Below, in pieces: positions 52,240-64,000 of a stretch of DNA of 64,000 bases. The position numbers and the translations under genes are program-made. Positions within the stretch are counted from its first letter, which is position 1, and the number at the start of each line of letters is the position of its first letter. Origin of the DNA: Phoenix dactylifera (lineage: Eukaryota; Streptophyta; Magnoliopsida; Arecales; Arecaceae). The stretch covers positions 23,144,915-23,208,914 of the forward strand of contig NC_052395.1 in assembly GCF_009389715.1 (NCBI RefSeq). Reading direction: 5' to 3'. The notes under the pieces are model-generated. The model was not told where the DNA came from and did not search any database. It worked only from the letters and a program-made list of their open reading frames with translations.

Positions 52240-55200
52240 GCCGAAGTTGTTAGGGTGCCAGTTTACACATATACCCCACCCGACAGAACCTAATGAAATG
52301 GATTTTCCCTGATCTACTTAGAATCTGGACGAGAATTGGTAACAGAGATGCCCTTCCTATCCTACGGTCCAGATCCGAATTATATTATATATGTTAGGGA
52401 CTCAAGAAGTTTATTTTTCTTTATACTTTTTAGATTTATCTACGCTACCACAACATATTCACATTATTCTAAATAATTATAATAATAATAGAGAAAAGTA
52501 TATTATAATTAATTATAAAAAAATTAATTATGCGAAAGATCACAAGATATATGTTTAGCTGTTTATCTTTTTTTATTTAATTTGTTTACGAGATATTTAT
52601 TTTTTAATAATATTTTTGTTTACTAATTCTATTATTATTGAAAATTTAATTTGTTATTTTTTATATTTTCGACCCTTATTTTATCTAATATTATATGGAC
52701 TATTGAAATTTATTTTTATATTTTTATTTATTTGATTTGTATGCAAAAATATAACGATTTTGTAGGTTTACCTGTCTCTTTCCATCTTGAGGCTGATACA
52801 AGATGAGTATGGATGATAGCTTACCCAATTCATATATGTCCTCCTGCTGATCTGCTGTAATTATGAAGTAGAGATTGGAGCAAGAATCATTGCATGAAGT
52901 TTGAGAAGAATGGATGTTGACCAACTTGACAATTTTGTCCTTCTTTTTATAAAAAAATAGTGTCTAATAAACCAACATATTATTTCATGAGTTGCTAGTT
53001 TTGTCAAACTAGGGTTTAGATGTCTCATCATTTTCTACATTTATGATGCTAAGATTTAGATGGTTAGCTTATCTTAGCCATTTTTAAGCTCATATATGAA
53101 TTGCAAAGCCACTAATATACTCTATTGTTCTTGTGGTGGAAATGAAATTTTCTTTACTTAGGCATAAAATATTTTCAAAAGAGAAGTGATTAACCACAAG
53201 GTGAACTGCAAGCATTGGAAAGCTTGCATAGTGAATTATGTTTTAAGGTGGATCGAAGGGCAATTTGAAATTTCTTGAATTTGATTTATTGTCTAGTAAT
53301 CTCCTCAAACATTTTAATTATCGACCCAACTGCAAGTGCTTCATAAATATTAGCCTTCACAAAGTACCAATGTTATTTGTAGAAAGACTGCATTTTGAGA
53401 TTAGGGTTAAGGAATTCTAACCCATTAGTGAATGTAGCTTTTATACTTACGAGTATATACAAGAGATGAAGGATAGTTGGAAGGATGACAAAAATGGAAG
53501 GCATCTAGAAGAGTATGGCTTCTCTGCATTCGGATGCAATTCGAGGGGAAGACTATTGAAATAACTCCACTGATCCCACCTGTCTTAGTTAAGTAACCTG
53601 TGATTAACACCCTCTAAGCTGCTATAGATCACAATTCAAGGCTAAGATGTTTCCTTGTATAAGCCAAACAACCCTATCAACCAACTAATAAGTGCCAGTT
53701 AACCCAGTCCATGACAAATGTGGTTGGTAGAAAGTTAAGATGAAATATTGTTCAACTTTATTTTGAGCATAAAATAGCTCTATGATTCACGAGCAAGGAT
53801 TGTTCTTCTAATCTTCTTCTTCTTTTTTTTTTTGGAAGTAAAGGATTGTTCTTCTAATATTTATACTAGAAAAAAAGTTCCATATAAAAGATAGACACTA
53901 GGTAACAATAGATTATCTTGTTGTAACACCTGTTATATTGTAGCACATGATTAACTAACACGACACTAATAAGCCTCAAAAAACATGGGGTACATTTGAT
54001 AACGGGTTATAAGAGGATTGAACGAAATAAAGATGAGCTTATTCTATTTAGTCCACTTTAATTGTAAATGTTGGAAAAGTAAAAAATTAGGATGAAAGGG
54101 ATATGATAAAAAGATAGGTAGAGCCACTTTTCTTCATGTAACTCAGAGTAGACTGTTTTACCATGTAAGGTGGAAGTAGTTTTATTCTAGAGTAAATTGG
54201 GTTAAGAGTAAATTAACCTATTTAATTTAGGCTAACTTACGCGCAGCCAAAGACAAGTAATTTGACAATTCTTGTTATTAATTTAGTTGTATGTCTATGT
54301 TGATGCGATGTTCCATCCAATCATATATCCATATTTAGAAATTAAGTTTTCTATATTGCTGATACATATAGCACATACAACCTATGAAAGCTATGATCAC
54401 CAAGGATTAACACAAGAAAATATATATGATCAAAGATATTAAACTAGAACATCAATAAAACGAAAACATCTATAAAATACTACCATACTTGTGAAGCAAG
54501 TAGGAAATGTCAACCAATGAGAAAGATTAGGTAAAAGATATTATAATATAAATTAAGAAGAACATGGATAGCCGCTCAATTGAGTCATTGATTTCATTTT
54601 TTTCGAATATTTGAACGAAAACTTGGAGTGCAACAGTAACAGGAATTCTTACAATTGTATGAGAAAAAACTTCCATGTATAACATGAACAAATAGGGTAA
54701 CATCAAGTTATCTTGCTGTAGCACCTGCCCTAAGGTTGGAACTTGGAAGCTTATACCTGCAGACAAGTCATTAATTAACAAAATAATAACAAGACTTCTA
54801 GAGTAAATATATGTTCAAAAATGCTGGTTATTCAGGTAATTGTATGGATATGTTCCCAATCATACACAATTATCCGGCCATCAAATAGCCCCCAAGCTCG
54901 GGTAAGCCCATGTCACTGAACTCAGCAGTTATTTAACTGGGGCTATTTATTTATAAAGATAATATACTAACGATGCATTTCCAGTGTGGGACTCAATAAA
55001 ACTCATGAAAAGCGTACTCATTTTGTAGGATCTTGTGGTGGTATAGAGGCGGTAAATGAATTAGACGCGATAGAATTCCTTCCGTCAAAAGTTATCCCAG
55101 TTCGTCGTCTTATGTTTATATGAACAGTTATCCTTTAAAAATAAGAAAGGAAAACTAAAAAACAGAGAGATTATACAAACCCTACTGATCCATGCATCAG

Positions 55201-55320
55201 ATTTTTTTTTTTCTTTTTTTTTTCCTGAATAAATAGTTGATGCACGACCAACGCTAGTCCACGACTGCCTCAAGCATGTTGTCTTTACAATCTCTCTCTC
55301 ATATCTCTGCGTCCGCCTTG
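52240..55320. other. 3.1 kb without a recognised gene
   Basis: AT-rich. 'cttgttgtaacacctgttat' near 53921 and 'cttgctgtagcacctgccct' near 54713 are related and mark an old duplication. The 8 bases 55321-55328 are the left target duplication of the next element. Confidence 0.5.
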
Positions 55321-55552
55321 GTTTGGCTTAGAGGTGATCACGGGCCTTCTGGCCCGCCCAGCCCGCCCAGCCTGGCCCGAAATTTTTCGGGCTTGGGCAT
55401 TGAAAAAGGGCCCATTGGTCGGGCCTGGGCAGGAAAAGCGGCCCGACCAAAAAACTCGGGCCGGGCTTGGAAACTGTTAAACATGGCCCGGTTCGGCCCG
55501 GCCCGGCTATACAACATTGATATAATACGTTAAAAAATTTTGAGAAACCCTA

Positions 55553-55690
55553 ACCCCCCTTCCCTCGCTGAGACTGAGAGCCGCGCCCACCCCCCCCCCC
55601 CTTCCCTCGCTGAGAGCCGCCGCCCCCCCCTCCTCCCTCGCTGAGAGCCGCCGCCCCCCCTCCTTCCTCGCTGAGAGCCTGATAGCCGCT
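55553..55690. repeat. ~33-bp C-rich minisatellite
   Basis: About four units of ttccctcgctgagagccgcc plus a C run. Confidence 0.85.
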
Positions 55691-55871
55691 CCCTGTACGC
55701 CAGTTTCCCTGTAGCCGCCGCCGCCTCTCGGGGTCGCCGCCTCTTTCAACGACCGACCGGCGGCTCTTCGCTTCCTTCTCCCCCGGACGGCAACCTCCGC
55801 GGCTCCGGTCACCGACTCACAATCACCGATAAAATTTTTCTCCTCCTCCTCTTCGAGCTCGATCCCGGATG

Positions 55872-55872
55872 G

Positions 55873-55903
<31 letters not shown>
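55872..55903. repeat. (GA)n microsatellite
   Basis: gaagagagagagaaagagag type run inside the hAT-type element. Confidence 0.85.
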
Positions 55904-57518
55904 GTGGGGGGGGGGAGCGAGAGAGCTCGATTTTGGGAAGTTGGGGACAATAGTTTTGTTTTGGGTGGAGACCGGAGAGAAAGAAGGAGGAGGGATTTGC
56001 TTGGCTTGATTTTGGTTTGGTCTTCGTTTTCCTTCCCTCACATTGCTCCGATTCCAGCTGGGCCATCAGGAAGAAAGATTGATTTTCTCCTCTCGCCTCT
56101 CGGTTTCTTCTCCCCTGAGAGGCTGAGATGAGCTTCTGATTTTTTTTTTTTTTCCGATTGGATGGTTCGGTGACTTCATTCATTTACATATTCTATTAAT
56201 AATTCTAATAATTATTCATGTTCAATCATTAACAATTGCTAATGTTTCAATTTTGTATTTGTAGGTTTTGAGAGTTAGAAGATGCAAGGATGTTCTTCTA
56301 CAGTTTTCTATTATGGAAGTGGCTTTAAGAATTATGATTACATTTACTTTTGAATGCACAAAGATGCATGTTTGTTATAATGTTAATGAGACAATGTAAT
56401 TTGTATTTTGTCTAAATATGTGATTGTCTAAGTTTGTAGTTTTTATTGTTGGGTTGTAATTTTTAGCTGGACAACAGTATTTCATACATTTTATTTTCTT
56501 TCTATTGGCTTGAAGCTGCAAATTTTTTCTTTTTTAATGTTTGTAGATATATCCAAATTCCAAAGTTTGAAACCACCACCAACACTATCTATTTGAAATA
56601 GGCTAGTTATATCCTTAACATTAATTAACCATTGGAGAAACAAAATAAAGATAGAAAATACATCCAGTTTTAGAGAGTCCATTAAGCTGTTGGGCCATTT
56701 TGGCCCATTTCTAGCTTCCAAAAAAAAAAAAAAAAAAACGGGCCTGTCGGGTCGGGCCTGTCGGGTCAGGCCTATCGGGTCGGGCCTGTCGGGTCGGGTC
56801 TGTCGTGTCGGGCCTGTCGGGTCGGGCCTGGGACCAGATTTATAAGGTTGGGTCGGGCCTGGACAAAAATTTAAGCCCGACAGTCGGGCCAGGCCGGGTC
56901 TGAACATAGCCATCGGGCCTAATTTTTGCTGTAGAGCCCGGCCCGGGTTTTGATCAGCTCTGGTTTGGCTTTGGCTTAGAACTTTCGATAACAAGTATAT
57001 GTGCCTATCTTCATAGGAATTTTGATTTTTGTTAACAATTTTAACATAAGTGGTAGGCCAACGAGCGTGGCAGAAGATGGTCCAATCTACTCTAACCTTT
57101 AAATGTAGATGGCCACCAGAAAATAGACTGTCATTGTTGGGAATATACTGTCCCAGAAAATTTTAAATCTATAATACTCTACTTCAATAAATAATAGGCA
57201 GAAATAGGCTTACAGAAAATAAATAGAGAAAGTGGAAAAATGGAACCCGAGATGCTGAGGCGTGGTATGTTGGTCACTTTCCTTGAAGTAGATTTCGCCG
57301 CCTTACAGTGCACTAGGCTTAGATGGCGTTCTACTCCTGAGATACAACAGCCTCTCGCACTGTTCCTTCTGCCTCAATGATTTGCACGGATCAAAGAAGC
57401 CTTCGAACCCAGAATCAGTATGCAGCAAGCCCGTTGATTGAAAGAAAAACAGCAAAACCGGGAGAATAGAAGTTCTCTGTTTTCAATTTTATATATATCC
57501 TGTCTAATCCGAAGAGGT

Positions 57519-57528
57519 CTATTTATAG
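57519..57528 (-). promoter_or_regulatory. TATA box of the copia-2 LTR
   Basis: ctataaatag on the minus strand, about 385 bases before the LTR end in element orientation. Confidence 0.6.
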
Positions 57529-57799
57529 ACTTCTTTAGGACAGACGCGACCCAAAACCGATCCAACGGTCAAAACCGGTAAGAAAGTTTGAAAAAACACT
57601 GGGAGTATGGCCAGCGGATGCGAGGTTGGTTGCGAAGAGGTGCTAACGAGGAAGCGACGTGGTTCCTCGTGCTATGGGTGCGAGGCACGGCCCACGCACC
57701 TCTTGGCTCATCGTACCCGTTGTCCGACCTCGGCTCCTCTGGGCTCATCACACCTGTGGTCCGACCTCGGCCTCGGCTCTTCGCGCTTCAGTTAAGGTG

Positions 57800-58080
57800 G
57801 GTCGGACGAGCACAGGCACACAGAACCTCGGACGAGCAGGGGCAGGGCCCAGCGAGCACAAGCACATGCGCAAAGAACCTTCGCTCGGACAAGCACAGGC
57901 ACAGCTCGGCTGCAGAGAACCTCGGCTCGAACAAGCTCGGCTGCAGAGAACCTCGGCTCGGACAAGCACATGCCCAGCTCGGCTGCAGAGAACCTCGGCT
58001 CGGACAAGCACAGGCCCAACGAGCACAAGAGAACCGAGCTCGGCTCGGACAAGGAGGGAACATCCCAACGAGCACAAGAA
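57800..58080. repeat. 'gagaacctcggctcggacaag' minisatellite in the LTR
   Basis: Seven or so imperfect units of roughly 36 bases, with 'gcacaggc', 'gctcggctgca' and similar words. Confidence 0.85.
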
Positions 58081-58253
58081 AACCAAGCTTTACGTAATAG
58101 AAATAAAAAGGAGGGAATGGGAAACCAACCTGTTATCTCATCCCCACCCAAACAACACACCAACCACCAAGCCAAACTCCCTTATTAACATATATATATA
58201 ATATATATTTTAAGTATGAAAACTTTTAATCATTATTTAATAAAAATCTAACA

Positions 58254-58816
58254 TTCCCCCACCTGATTAAAATGTTTTCAAAAATAAAAAATAGTCAAAT
58301 CGGGCTTGTTTATGTCACGACTTCAATAAAGATAGCTTGCGGCTTTGAACCTTTACCTAGTGAAAGTATATTTTCATCTGAAAGGTATAGTGGTAGCTAA
58401 AAAGCTTTGAACCAAATCCTTTGGTTCAGATTTCTATATACTTCACCCATGACAAATGCAAATACTGGGTTCATTATAGGTGGTGCTTTTTCTGGCCTTA
58501 TGCACCAATATCTCAGTTTCATGAGTGCTCTAGGGGTTAAACCCTTATCCCCATAGACTGCGGCCACACAGTCACACTCACATAGGTGAGTCCTCCAAGG
58601 GTGCTCGCAGCACAGCACCTTGCCATAAACTCGGACTCATTCAGAGTTTTAAACTCTTCCATATACCTCTGCTGTATTTAGCACTCACATCACAGGGAGA
58701 GACCAAATGACATAAAGTCATTTTATTATAGTGCTAACTAATCATTAAACAACTTGTTTTTCCCGTTGAACCTTTCATCTTGGGATCTCCAGTCAGAATA
58801 GGTTGGGTTGCTATTG
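58254..58816 (-). other. copia-2 region between pol and the LTR
   Basis: Non-coding; the minus-strand frame 58618-58397 has no recognised domain. Confidence 0.6.
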
Positions 58817-61800
58817 TCAATGATTCCTTATGGGTTTCAGTCCCATCCCCTTTGATGTTTCTATGACTTTGCTTCTAGCCAGTCCTTTAGTTAAAGGATC
58901 TGCTAGGTTATCTTTAGATCCAACAAATTCCAAAGTTATGATACCATTTTTAATTAGGTATCTAATAGTCTTATGTCTCACACTAATGTGTCTTCTATTT
59001 CTCTTGTTATACTCAGTATTTCTACAAGTATTAATTGCAGCTTCATTATCACATAACAAAGAGATAGCAGGTATAGGCTTTTCCATAATAGGTATTTCAG
59101 ACATAAGATTCTTAAACCATTCTGCTTCTTGACTTGCAGAATCTAAGGCTACAATCTCAACCTCCATAGTGGATCTTGTGATCACAGTTTGTTTGGATGA
59201 TCTCCAAGCAACAGCTGCACCATCCAACATGAATATGTATCCACTAGTTCCTTTTTGATTCACTGAATCAGTGATCCAACTAGCATCACTGTATCCTTCA
59301 AGTATAGTGGGAAATCTTGAGTAATGTAAACCATAATACATTGTACCTCTCAAGTATCTAAGTACTCTATCCAGTGCTTCCCAGTGACTAAGACTAGGGC
59401 AACTATTAAACCTACTGAGCTTTCCTATAACATAAGAAATGTCAGGTCTACTTGTATTTGCAACATACATCAGTGTCCCAATAATTTGAGCAAATTTCTC
59501 TTGGGCCACTGGATCACCTTTATTGCACTTCAAGTTCAAACCATGCTCATAAGGTGTACTCACTGGTTTACAGTTGTACTTATCAAATTTCTTCAATATT
59601 TTCTCAATATATTGTGATTGATCAAAGATTATACCATCAGGTATTCTGGTAATCCTGTTACCAAGAATTACCTCCGCCTGACCTAAATCTTTCATATCAA
59701 AATTATTAGATAAGAAAGTTTTGATATCAGTCACCATATTCATATCAGTACCAAAAATTAAAATATCATCAACATATAAACACAAGATAATACATGAATC
59801 ATTTTCTAACTTTGAATATAAGCACTTATCTGATTCATTTGCTTTAAAGCCATAAGAAACAATTATTTTATCAAATTTCCTATGCCATTGCTTAGGAGCT
59901 TGTTTTAAACCATAGAGGGATTTGACTAACCTACAAACTTTTCTTTCCTGTCCTTGAGCCACATATCCCTCTGGCTGATCCATATAGATCTCTTCCTCTA
60001 AATCACCATGAAGGAAGGCAGTCTTGACATCCATTTGATGAATTATCAAATTATGGATTGAAGCCAGTGCAATTAAAGTACGAATTGTGGTTATCCTAGT
60101 TACAGGAGAATATGTATCAAAGTAGTCAATACCCTCTTTCTGAGAAAAGCCCTTAGCAACTAATCTTGCTTTATATTTTTCAATAGAACCATCAGGTCTT
60201 AATTTCTTCTTAAATATCCATTTACAACCTATAGCCTTACTACCAGGTGGTAAGTCAGTTAAAAACCATGTTTTATTAGTCATAAGTGAATTCATTTCAC
60301 TATTAATAGCTTCCTTCCAAAACATAGAATCTAATGAGTTCATAGCATCTTTATAAGTTTTAGGATCATCTTCAACCATAAAAGTATAGAAATCAGATCC
60401 AAAATCTTTCTTTTTCCTAATTCTTTTTCCTTTACCAAGTTCATTAATATCATTAAGTTCATTTTCATTTTCATTATTAGGAATAATTAGAGAATTAGAT
60501 GGCGAACTACAAGATGCATCATTAGATCTATCTATTACATGCTTTTCTATTTTATCCTTAAATGAAAAAATGTCTTCAAAGAAAGAAGCATCTTTAGATT
60601 CAATTATAGTATTCTTATCTATGCCATTAATATCAGAATTAATGACTAAGAACCTATAAGTAACACTATTAAGAGAATAACCAAGAAACACAGCATCAAA
60701 AGTATTAGGTCCTAATTTTCTTTTCTTGATTAAAGGAATATTAACCTTAGCCAAACAACCCCAAACTTTTACAAAATTTAGGTTAGGTTTTCTTCCTTTC
60801 CAAAGTTCATAAGGAGATTTATTAGAACCTTTAAATAGTACCCTATTAAGCAGAAAACATGCAGTAAGCATTGCTTCCCCCCACCAAACCTCAGGTAAAC
60901 CTGAGTTGGCAAGCAAAGATCTTACCATATCTTGCAGAGTCCTATTTTTCCTTTCAGCCACTCCATTAGACTGAGGTGAATAGGGAGGTGTAACTTCATG
61001 TAGAATTCCATTAACTCTACAGAATTCATTCAAGTCATTAGAGGTGTATTCTCCTCCTCTATCTGACCTGAGAATCTTTATTCTCTTGTCAAGTAGATTT
61101 TCTACTAAAGATTTGTAAGTCTTGAACATCTCAAATGCTTCATCTTTAGATTTCATTAAATAAACTTGACAATACTTAGAATAATCATCTATGAAGGTAA
61201 TGAAATACCTTCTACCCCTTTAGTCAAAGTTCCATTTAGATCACATACATCTGAATGTATTAATTCTAATAAAGTTGAATTTCTATTTACTATTTTAAAT
61301 GGTTTTCTAGGTTGTTTAGATTGAACACAAATTTGGCACCTTTCCTTTTCATTTAATGAAACATTAGGTAATAAACCAGAGCTAATCATTCTTTTAATAG
61401 TATTATTATTCACATGTCCTAATCTAGCATGCCAAAGAGATGAAGAACATATTGAAAGCACAATTTTATTATTGTTATCAGAAGGAAAATCCAAAGATAC
61501 ATTATTTATTACATACAAGCCATCACACTCATAGCCTTTGCCTACAAATGTTCCATTCTTTGTTATAATCACTTTCTTAGATTGAAATAACAAAGAATAA
61601 CCACTCCTATTTAGAAGAGATCCACTGATCAGATTCCTCCTTCCATCGGGCACATGGTACACATTAAATAGTGTAAGCACATTTCCAAACGTAAGCCTTA
61701 GAAGTACTTTTCCAGTTCCAAGCACTCGTGCCGAGGTGGAGTTCCCCATAGTTACTGTTGGTAGAAAAATGGACCACCCCACAAATGTAATTATAGCACC

Positions 61801-61827
61801 CAAATCCATCAGCAAGCTCGAGCTCAT
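58817..61827 (-). pseudogene. copia-2 pol, one frameshift, gag missing
   Basis: It begins inside the protease region (LMDLGAI, a decayed D-S-G motif, near 61806). Integrase zinc region LWHARLGHVNNNTIKR and CQICVQSK follows. One G is missing near 61215 (LTKGVEGISLPS-stop; expected [17 protein letters not shown]). From 61156 the frame runs open through the integrase core ([24 protein letters not shown]), RT ([31 protein letters not shown]) and RNase H ([24 protein letters not shown]) to the stop at 58817. Gag and the 5' LTR are gone where a gypsy LTR begins. Confidence 0.9.
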
Positions 61828-62039
61828 CCTAAGTGATCGAGCTCTTCCGCTCTCGAGCTCATCCTAAGTGATCGAGCTCTTCCGCTCTCGAGCTCATCCT
61901 AAGTGATCGGGCTCTTCCGCTCTCGAGCTCATCCTAAGTGATCGAGCTCTTCCGCTCTCGAGCTCATCCTAAGTGATCGGGCTCTTCCGCTCTCGAGCTC
62001 ATCCTAAGTGATCGGGCTCTTCCGCTCTCGAGCTCATAG
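61813..62039. repeat. 35-bp tandem repeat, about six copies
   Basis: Units of ctcgagctcatcctaagtga plus tcgagctcttccgct; copies differ only at cgagc/cgggc. It starts right at the copia-2 break. Confidence 0.95.
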
Positions 62040-62165
62040 ACCAGAGAGCCGAGACCAGAGAGCCGAGACCAGAAGGCCGAGACCAGAGAGCCGAGACCAG
62101 AAGGCCGAGACCAGAAGGCCGAGACCAGAGAGCCGAGACCAGAAGGCCGAGCACAGCAGGCCGAG
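62038..62165. repeat. 14-bp tandem repeat, about nine copies
   Basis: gaccagagagccga and gaccagaaggccga alternate. Confidence 0.95.
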
Positions 62166-62623
62166 CCCATGCCTTAGCCAAATATCCAATTTCCACCTAA
62201 CCCTCTAAGGGACCTGACAACTCCACTATAACCTGCCACTATCTCCAAGCCATCAAGGCATAAGATCTTTGCAGGTATTCGGCACGACCTGCCATTAATG
62301 CACGAGACTCTCTCAAGTCTCCGATGCACTCAGTCATTTAATGAACACGGCCCAAGACGATCTCCGGATCACTGAACCATCAGAACGTATGGCTCTCCCT
62401 GACCGCCGGTTCATTCGGTAATAAATGCACTTACCATCCACGGACCCCAGGCCCACCACAGCCGGCGGTTCAACCACTCCAACAGGTCCGATCGACCGTG
62501 ACAACTCCCTGATTCCGGTCTGATCCGGTCCCGTTCTCCATTACGCCATTAATGGGCCAAATCGTGCCCAATTATTACAAAATAGGACAAACCTCCTGTC
62601 ACCTCCCAGGTAACAAAAATCCT

Positions 62624-62633
62624 CCTATAAAAG
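62624..62633 (+). promoter_or_regulatory. TATA box of the gypsy LTR
   Basis: ctataaaagg, upstream of the leader and U5. Confidence 0.75.
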
Positions 62634-63027
62634 GAAACCTGGGGGGAAAAGGGAGGGGGGACCAAAAACAAGAGGAAAAACTCGGAGCTGGAGAGAACCC
62701 TCCTAGACCGGGGGAAAAAGGAAGAAAACAGCACAGATACAATTGAACACAATATTCTCTTTGTCTTCTCCACATACTCTCTTCCCTGCTCTCTCCACAT
62801 ACTGGCCCCCTCTGACTTAGGCATCGGAGGGCCGGCGCCGGGGAGCCCGGCCACCGGCTTTTTTGGCAGGACAGGACAGGACTGGACGCACCACCCCTCT
62901 TCGGATGCTCCCACGCCCCACGGTGGAGGACGCAGCCGGCCGGCGCACCGCCGTCCGCCCCCTGTAGCAGCGGAGCTCCTCCTTCCCCGGCTTCGCGGCG
63001 GCCCCCGGGTCCAATTTCCAGCAACAG

Positions 63028-63040
63028 TTGGCGCTAGAGG
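63028..63040 (+). promoter_or_regulatory. gypsy primer-binding region
   Basis: ttggcgctagagg follows the LTR end. Tat-type gypsy elements carry a similar TTGGCGC.. start here. Confidence 0.65.
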
Positions 63041-63060
63041 AAGGGCCCGAGTTCGCTGCC

Positions 63061-64000
63061 ATGAAGCTAAGAAGCAAAGGGGCTTCCAATGCCTCTCGAC
63101 GTCCTCCACCTAGCCCGGAGCGTTCCGTCCGAAACCCATCACCTCCGACCGAGTCAGTTCATCAAGTTCGGCCGGAGCAGTTCGATGCCCTGGTACAACA
63201 GGTGCAGGCCCTGGCTACCGCTGTCAAAAGCCTGCAACCTAGGGGCATCCCAACGGCACCGCCTCCTCCGGCTCCAGTTCAACCGGAGCCTCCCACAAGC
63301 GGACTTCACCTTCGAGGTCAGGACTCCCAAGTCCAGGCCTCCCTTTGGAGAGAGCACCCAGCCGGAGGCCACGGAGGCTGGCCACAGCCTTCGGAAGCTG
63401 AATCGGTTCCAGGACAACCTGCGCTCGAACGAACCGCTGCAGCGATCCTCCAGAACGATGAACTCGACCGAAAGGTCGAGAAGCTGGAGCGCCAAATCCA
63501 GGCACTCCACGGAAGGAAATCAGGACATAACGGCGACTTCGAGTTCAATACGAAGTCCCCCTTCTCCCAGCAAATTGATGACGAACCAGTCCCGCCGCGG
63601 TTCAAGATGCCCCAGGTGGAGCCTTACAACGGCAGGGCCGACCCCCTCGACCACCTGGAGAGTTATCGGGTCTTAATGGCCCTACAAGGAGCCTCGGAGG
63701 CCATGATGTGCAAAGCCTTTCCAGCAACGCTCCAAGGACCGGCCCGGCTTTGGTTCACCGGGCTGAAGCCGAGTACTGTCTCCTCCTTTGAGCAGCTCGG
63801 CAGGCAGTTTGCCAGTAATTTTGCCGCTAGCCAGCCCCAGTGGCGGACGTCGGACTCCCTCCTTGACATCAAACAAAAGGAGGGAGAGTCCTTCAAGGAG
63901 TACTTGGATCGGTTTACTGCCGCAACATGGGAAGTCCGGGAGCTGGACCAGTCAATCGCCATGTCGGCACTAAAGACTGGAGCCCGGTCTTACAGGTTCC
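63061..64000 (+). CDS. Ty3/gypsy gag, runs off the window
   Basis: The frame from ATG 63061 (MKLRSKGASNASRRPPPSPE) stays open to the end, at least 313 codons. A basic, Pro-rich N-terminus is followed by a coiled-coil-like stretch (VQQVQALATAVKSL; ELDRKVEKLERQIQAL). The retrotrans_gag core begins about residue 180: PRFKMPQVEPYNGRADPLDH, LESYRVLMALQGASEAMMCK, FPATLQGPARLWF, FEQLGRQFASNF, KEGESFKEYLDRF. Gag forms the particle that packages element RNA. I infer the Tat lineage from the motif style and the primer region. There are no stops so far, so this copy may be young; pol and the 3' LTR lie beyond the window. Confidence 0.92.
   Translation, partial: MKLRSKGASNASRRPPPSPERSVRNPSPPTESVHQVRPEQFDALVQQVQALATAVKSLQPRGIPTAPPPPAPVQPEPPTSGLHLRGQDSQVQASLWREHPAGGHGGWPQPSEAESVPGQPALERTAAAILQNDELDRKVEKLERQIQALHGRKSGHNGDFEFNTKSPFSQQIDDEPVPPRFKMPQVEPYNGRADPLDHLESYRVLMALQGASEAMMCKAFPATLQGPARLWFTGLKPSTVSSFEQLGRQFASNFAASQPQWRTSDSLLDIKQKEGESFKEYLDRFTAATWEVRELDQSIAMSALKTGARSYRF

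Larger units (their letters stand above)
55329..56962. mobile_element. hAT-type non-autonomous element, 1.63 kb
   Basis: Ends tagaggtgatcacgggcc and gggttttgatcagctctg are imperfect inverted repeats. The 8-bp duplication gttTGGCT (gtttggct, 55321-55328 and 56963-56970) is exact. Both subterminal regions are arrays of gggcc/cggg words (55340-55510; 56740-56950 with 'cgggtcgggcctgt' units), similar in style to the element at 9749. The centre has a GC-rich part (55550-55960) and an AT-rich part, with no transposase that I recognise. Confidence 0.9.
57134..58253 (-). repeat. LTR of copia element 2 (3' LTR)
   Basis: It starts tgttgggaatatac and ends tctaaca; the adjacent 58254-58266 (ttcccccacctga) is a polypurine tract in antisense. 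It is about 1120 bp. A TATA box ctatttatag (57519-57528; ctataaatag on the minus strand) is followed by the likely RNA start. A tandem repeat fills the middle. Confidence 0.8.
61813..63026 (+). repeat. 5' LTR of a Ty3/gypsy element (left end uncertain)
   Basis: It ends ccagcaaca just before a primer-like tract at 63028. TATA box ctataaaagg is at 62624-62633, followed by a purine-rich leader and the U5 'gacttaggcatcggaggg'. The two minisatellites seem to be its U3. I cannot place its TG start exactly. Confidence 0.65.

Noticed and set aside
53985-54260. Possible MITE
   Set aside because: I could not find convincing inverted ends or a target duplication.
55507-56183. Minus-strand frames in the hAT-type element
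   Set aside because: Made of the C-rich minisatellite and a (GA)n run; no transposase motif.
61813-62165. CRISPR-like array
   Set aside because: The units are contiguous tandem copies without unique spacers, in a plant retrotransposon LTR.
61964-62208. Leu/Gly/Ser- or Arg/Pro-repeat frames
   Set aside because: Produced by the 14-bp tandem array.

Overview
This window looks like nuclear DNA of a flowering plant, probably a monocot. I infer that from intron-containing cysteine-rich receptor-like kinase (CRK, DUF26) genes with a GC-rich first exon, a chloroplast-targeted DUF1995 gene, a plant PPR pseudogene, and dense Ty1/copia, Ty3/gypsy, L1-type LINE, hAT and PIF/Harbinger elements. I recall similar sequences from palms, but the sequence alone does not prove that. 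There are no operons, CRISPR arrays, tRNAs or rRNAs.

Layout: 1-900 is the 3' flank of a CRK copy lying left of the window. 1735-9320 is a PPR pseudogene (minus strand) split by a near full-length but decayed LINE (1930-8245) with 15-bp target duplications. 9469-11080 is a miniature LTR retrotransposon (TRIM) that contains a hAT-type element (9749-10913). 11.1-15.2 kb holds gypsy relics. 15795-27573 and 31650-41861 form a CRK cluster of four copies: CRK-1 (intact, 7 exons, 657 aa), CRK-2 (HQD instead of HRD, lost splice donor, Tourist MITE in intron 1), CRK-3 (5'-truncated, frameshifted), CRK-4 (no DUF26 exon, frameshifted, with a very young 7-kb copia element in intron 4). Between CRK-3 and CRK-4 lies a LINE relic split by a 1.7-kb Harbinger-type MITE. 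42.7-46.2 kb is a second patch of MITEs and a 5'-truncated LINE.

Two ordinary genes follow, both on the minus strand: an LPA3-like DUF1995 plastid protein (48505-47477) and a 104-aa conserved small plant protein of unknown function (52081-51767). The right end holds another hAT-type element (55329-56962), a copia element that lost its 5' LTR and gag (57134-about 61812), and the 5' LTR and open gag of a gypsy element running off the edge.

Only CRK-1, the DUF1995 gene and the 104-aa gene look like functional host genes. CRK-1 should act at the plasma membrane as a receptor kinase. The other CRK copies show successive steps of tandem-duplicate decay by transposons and point mutations. I found no clearly new biological system; the strongest observations are precise nested insertions whose boundaries and target duplications can be read directly.
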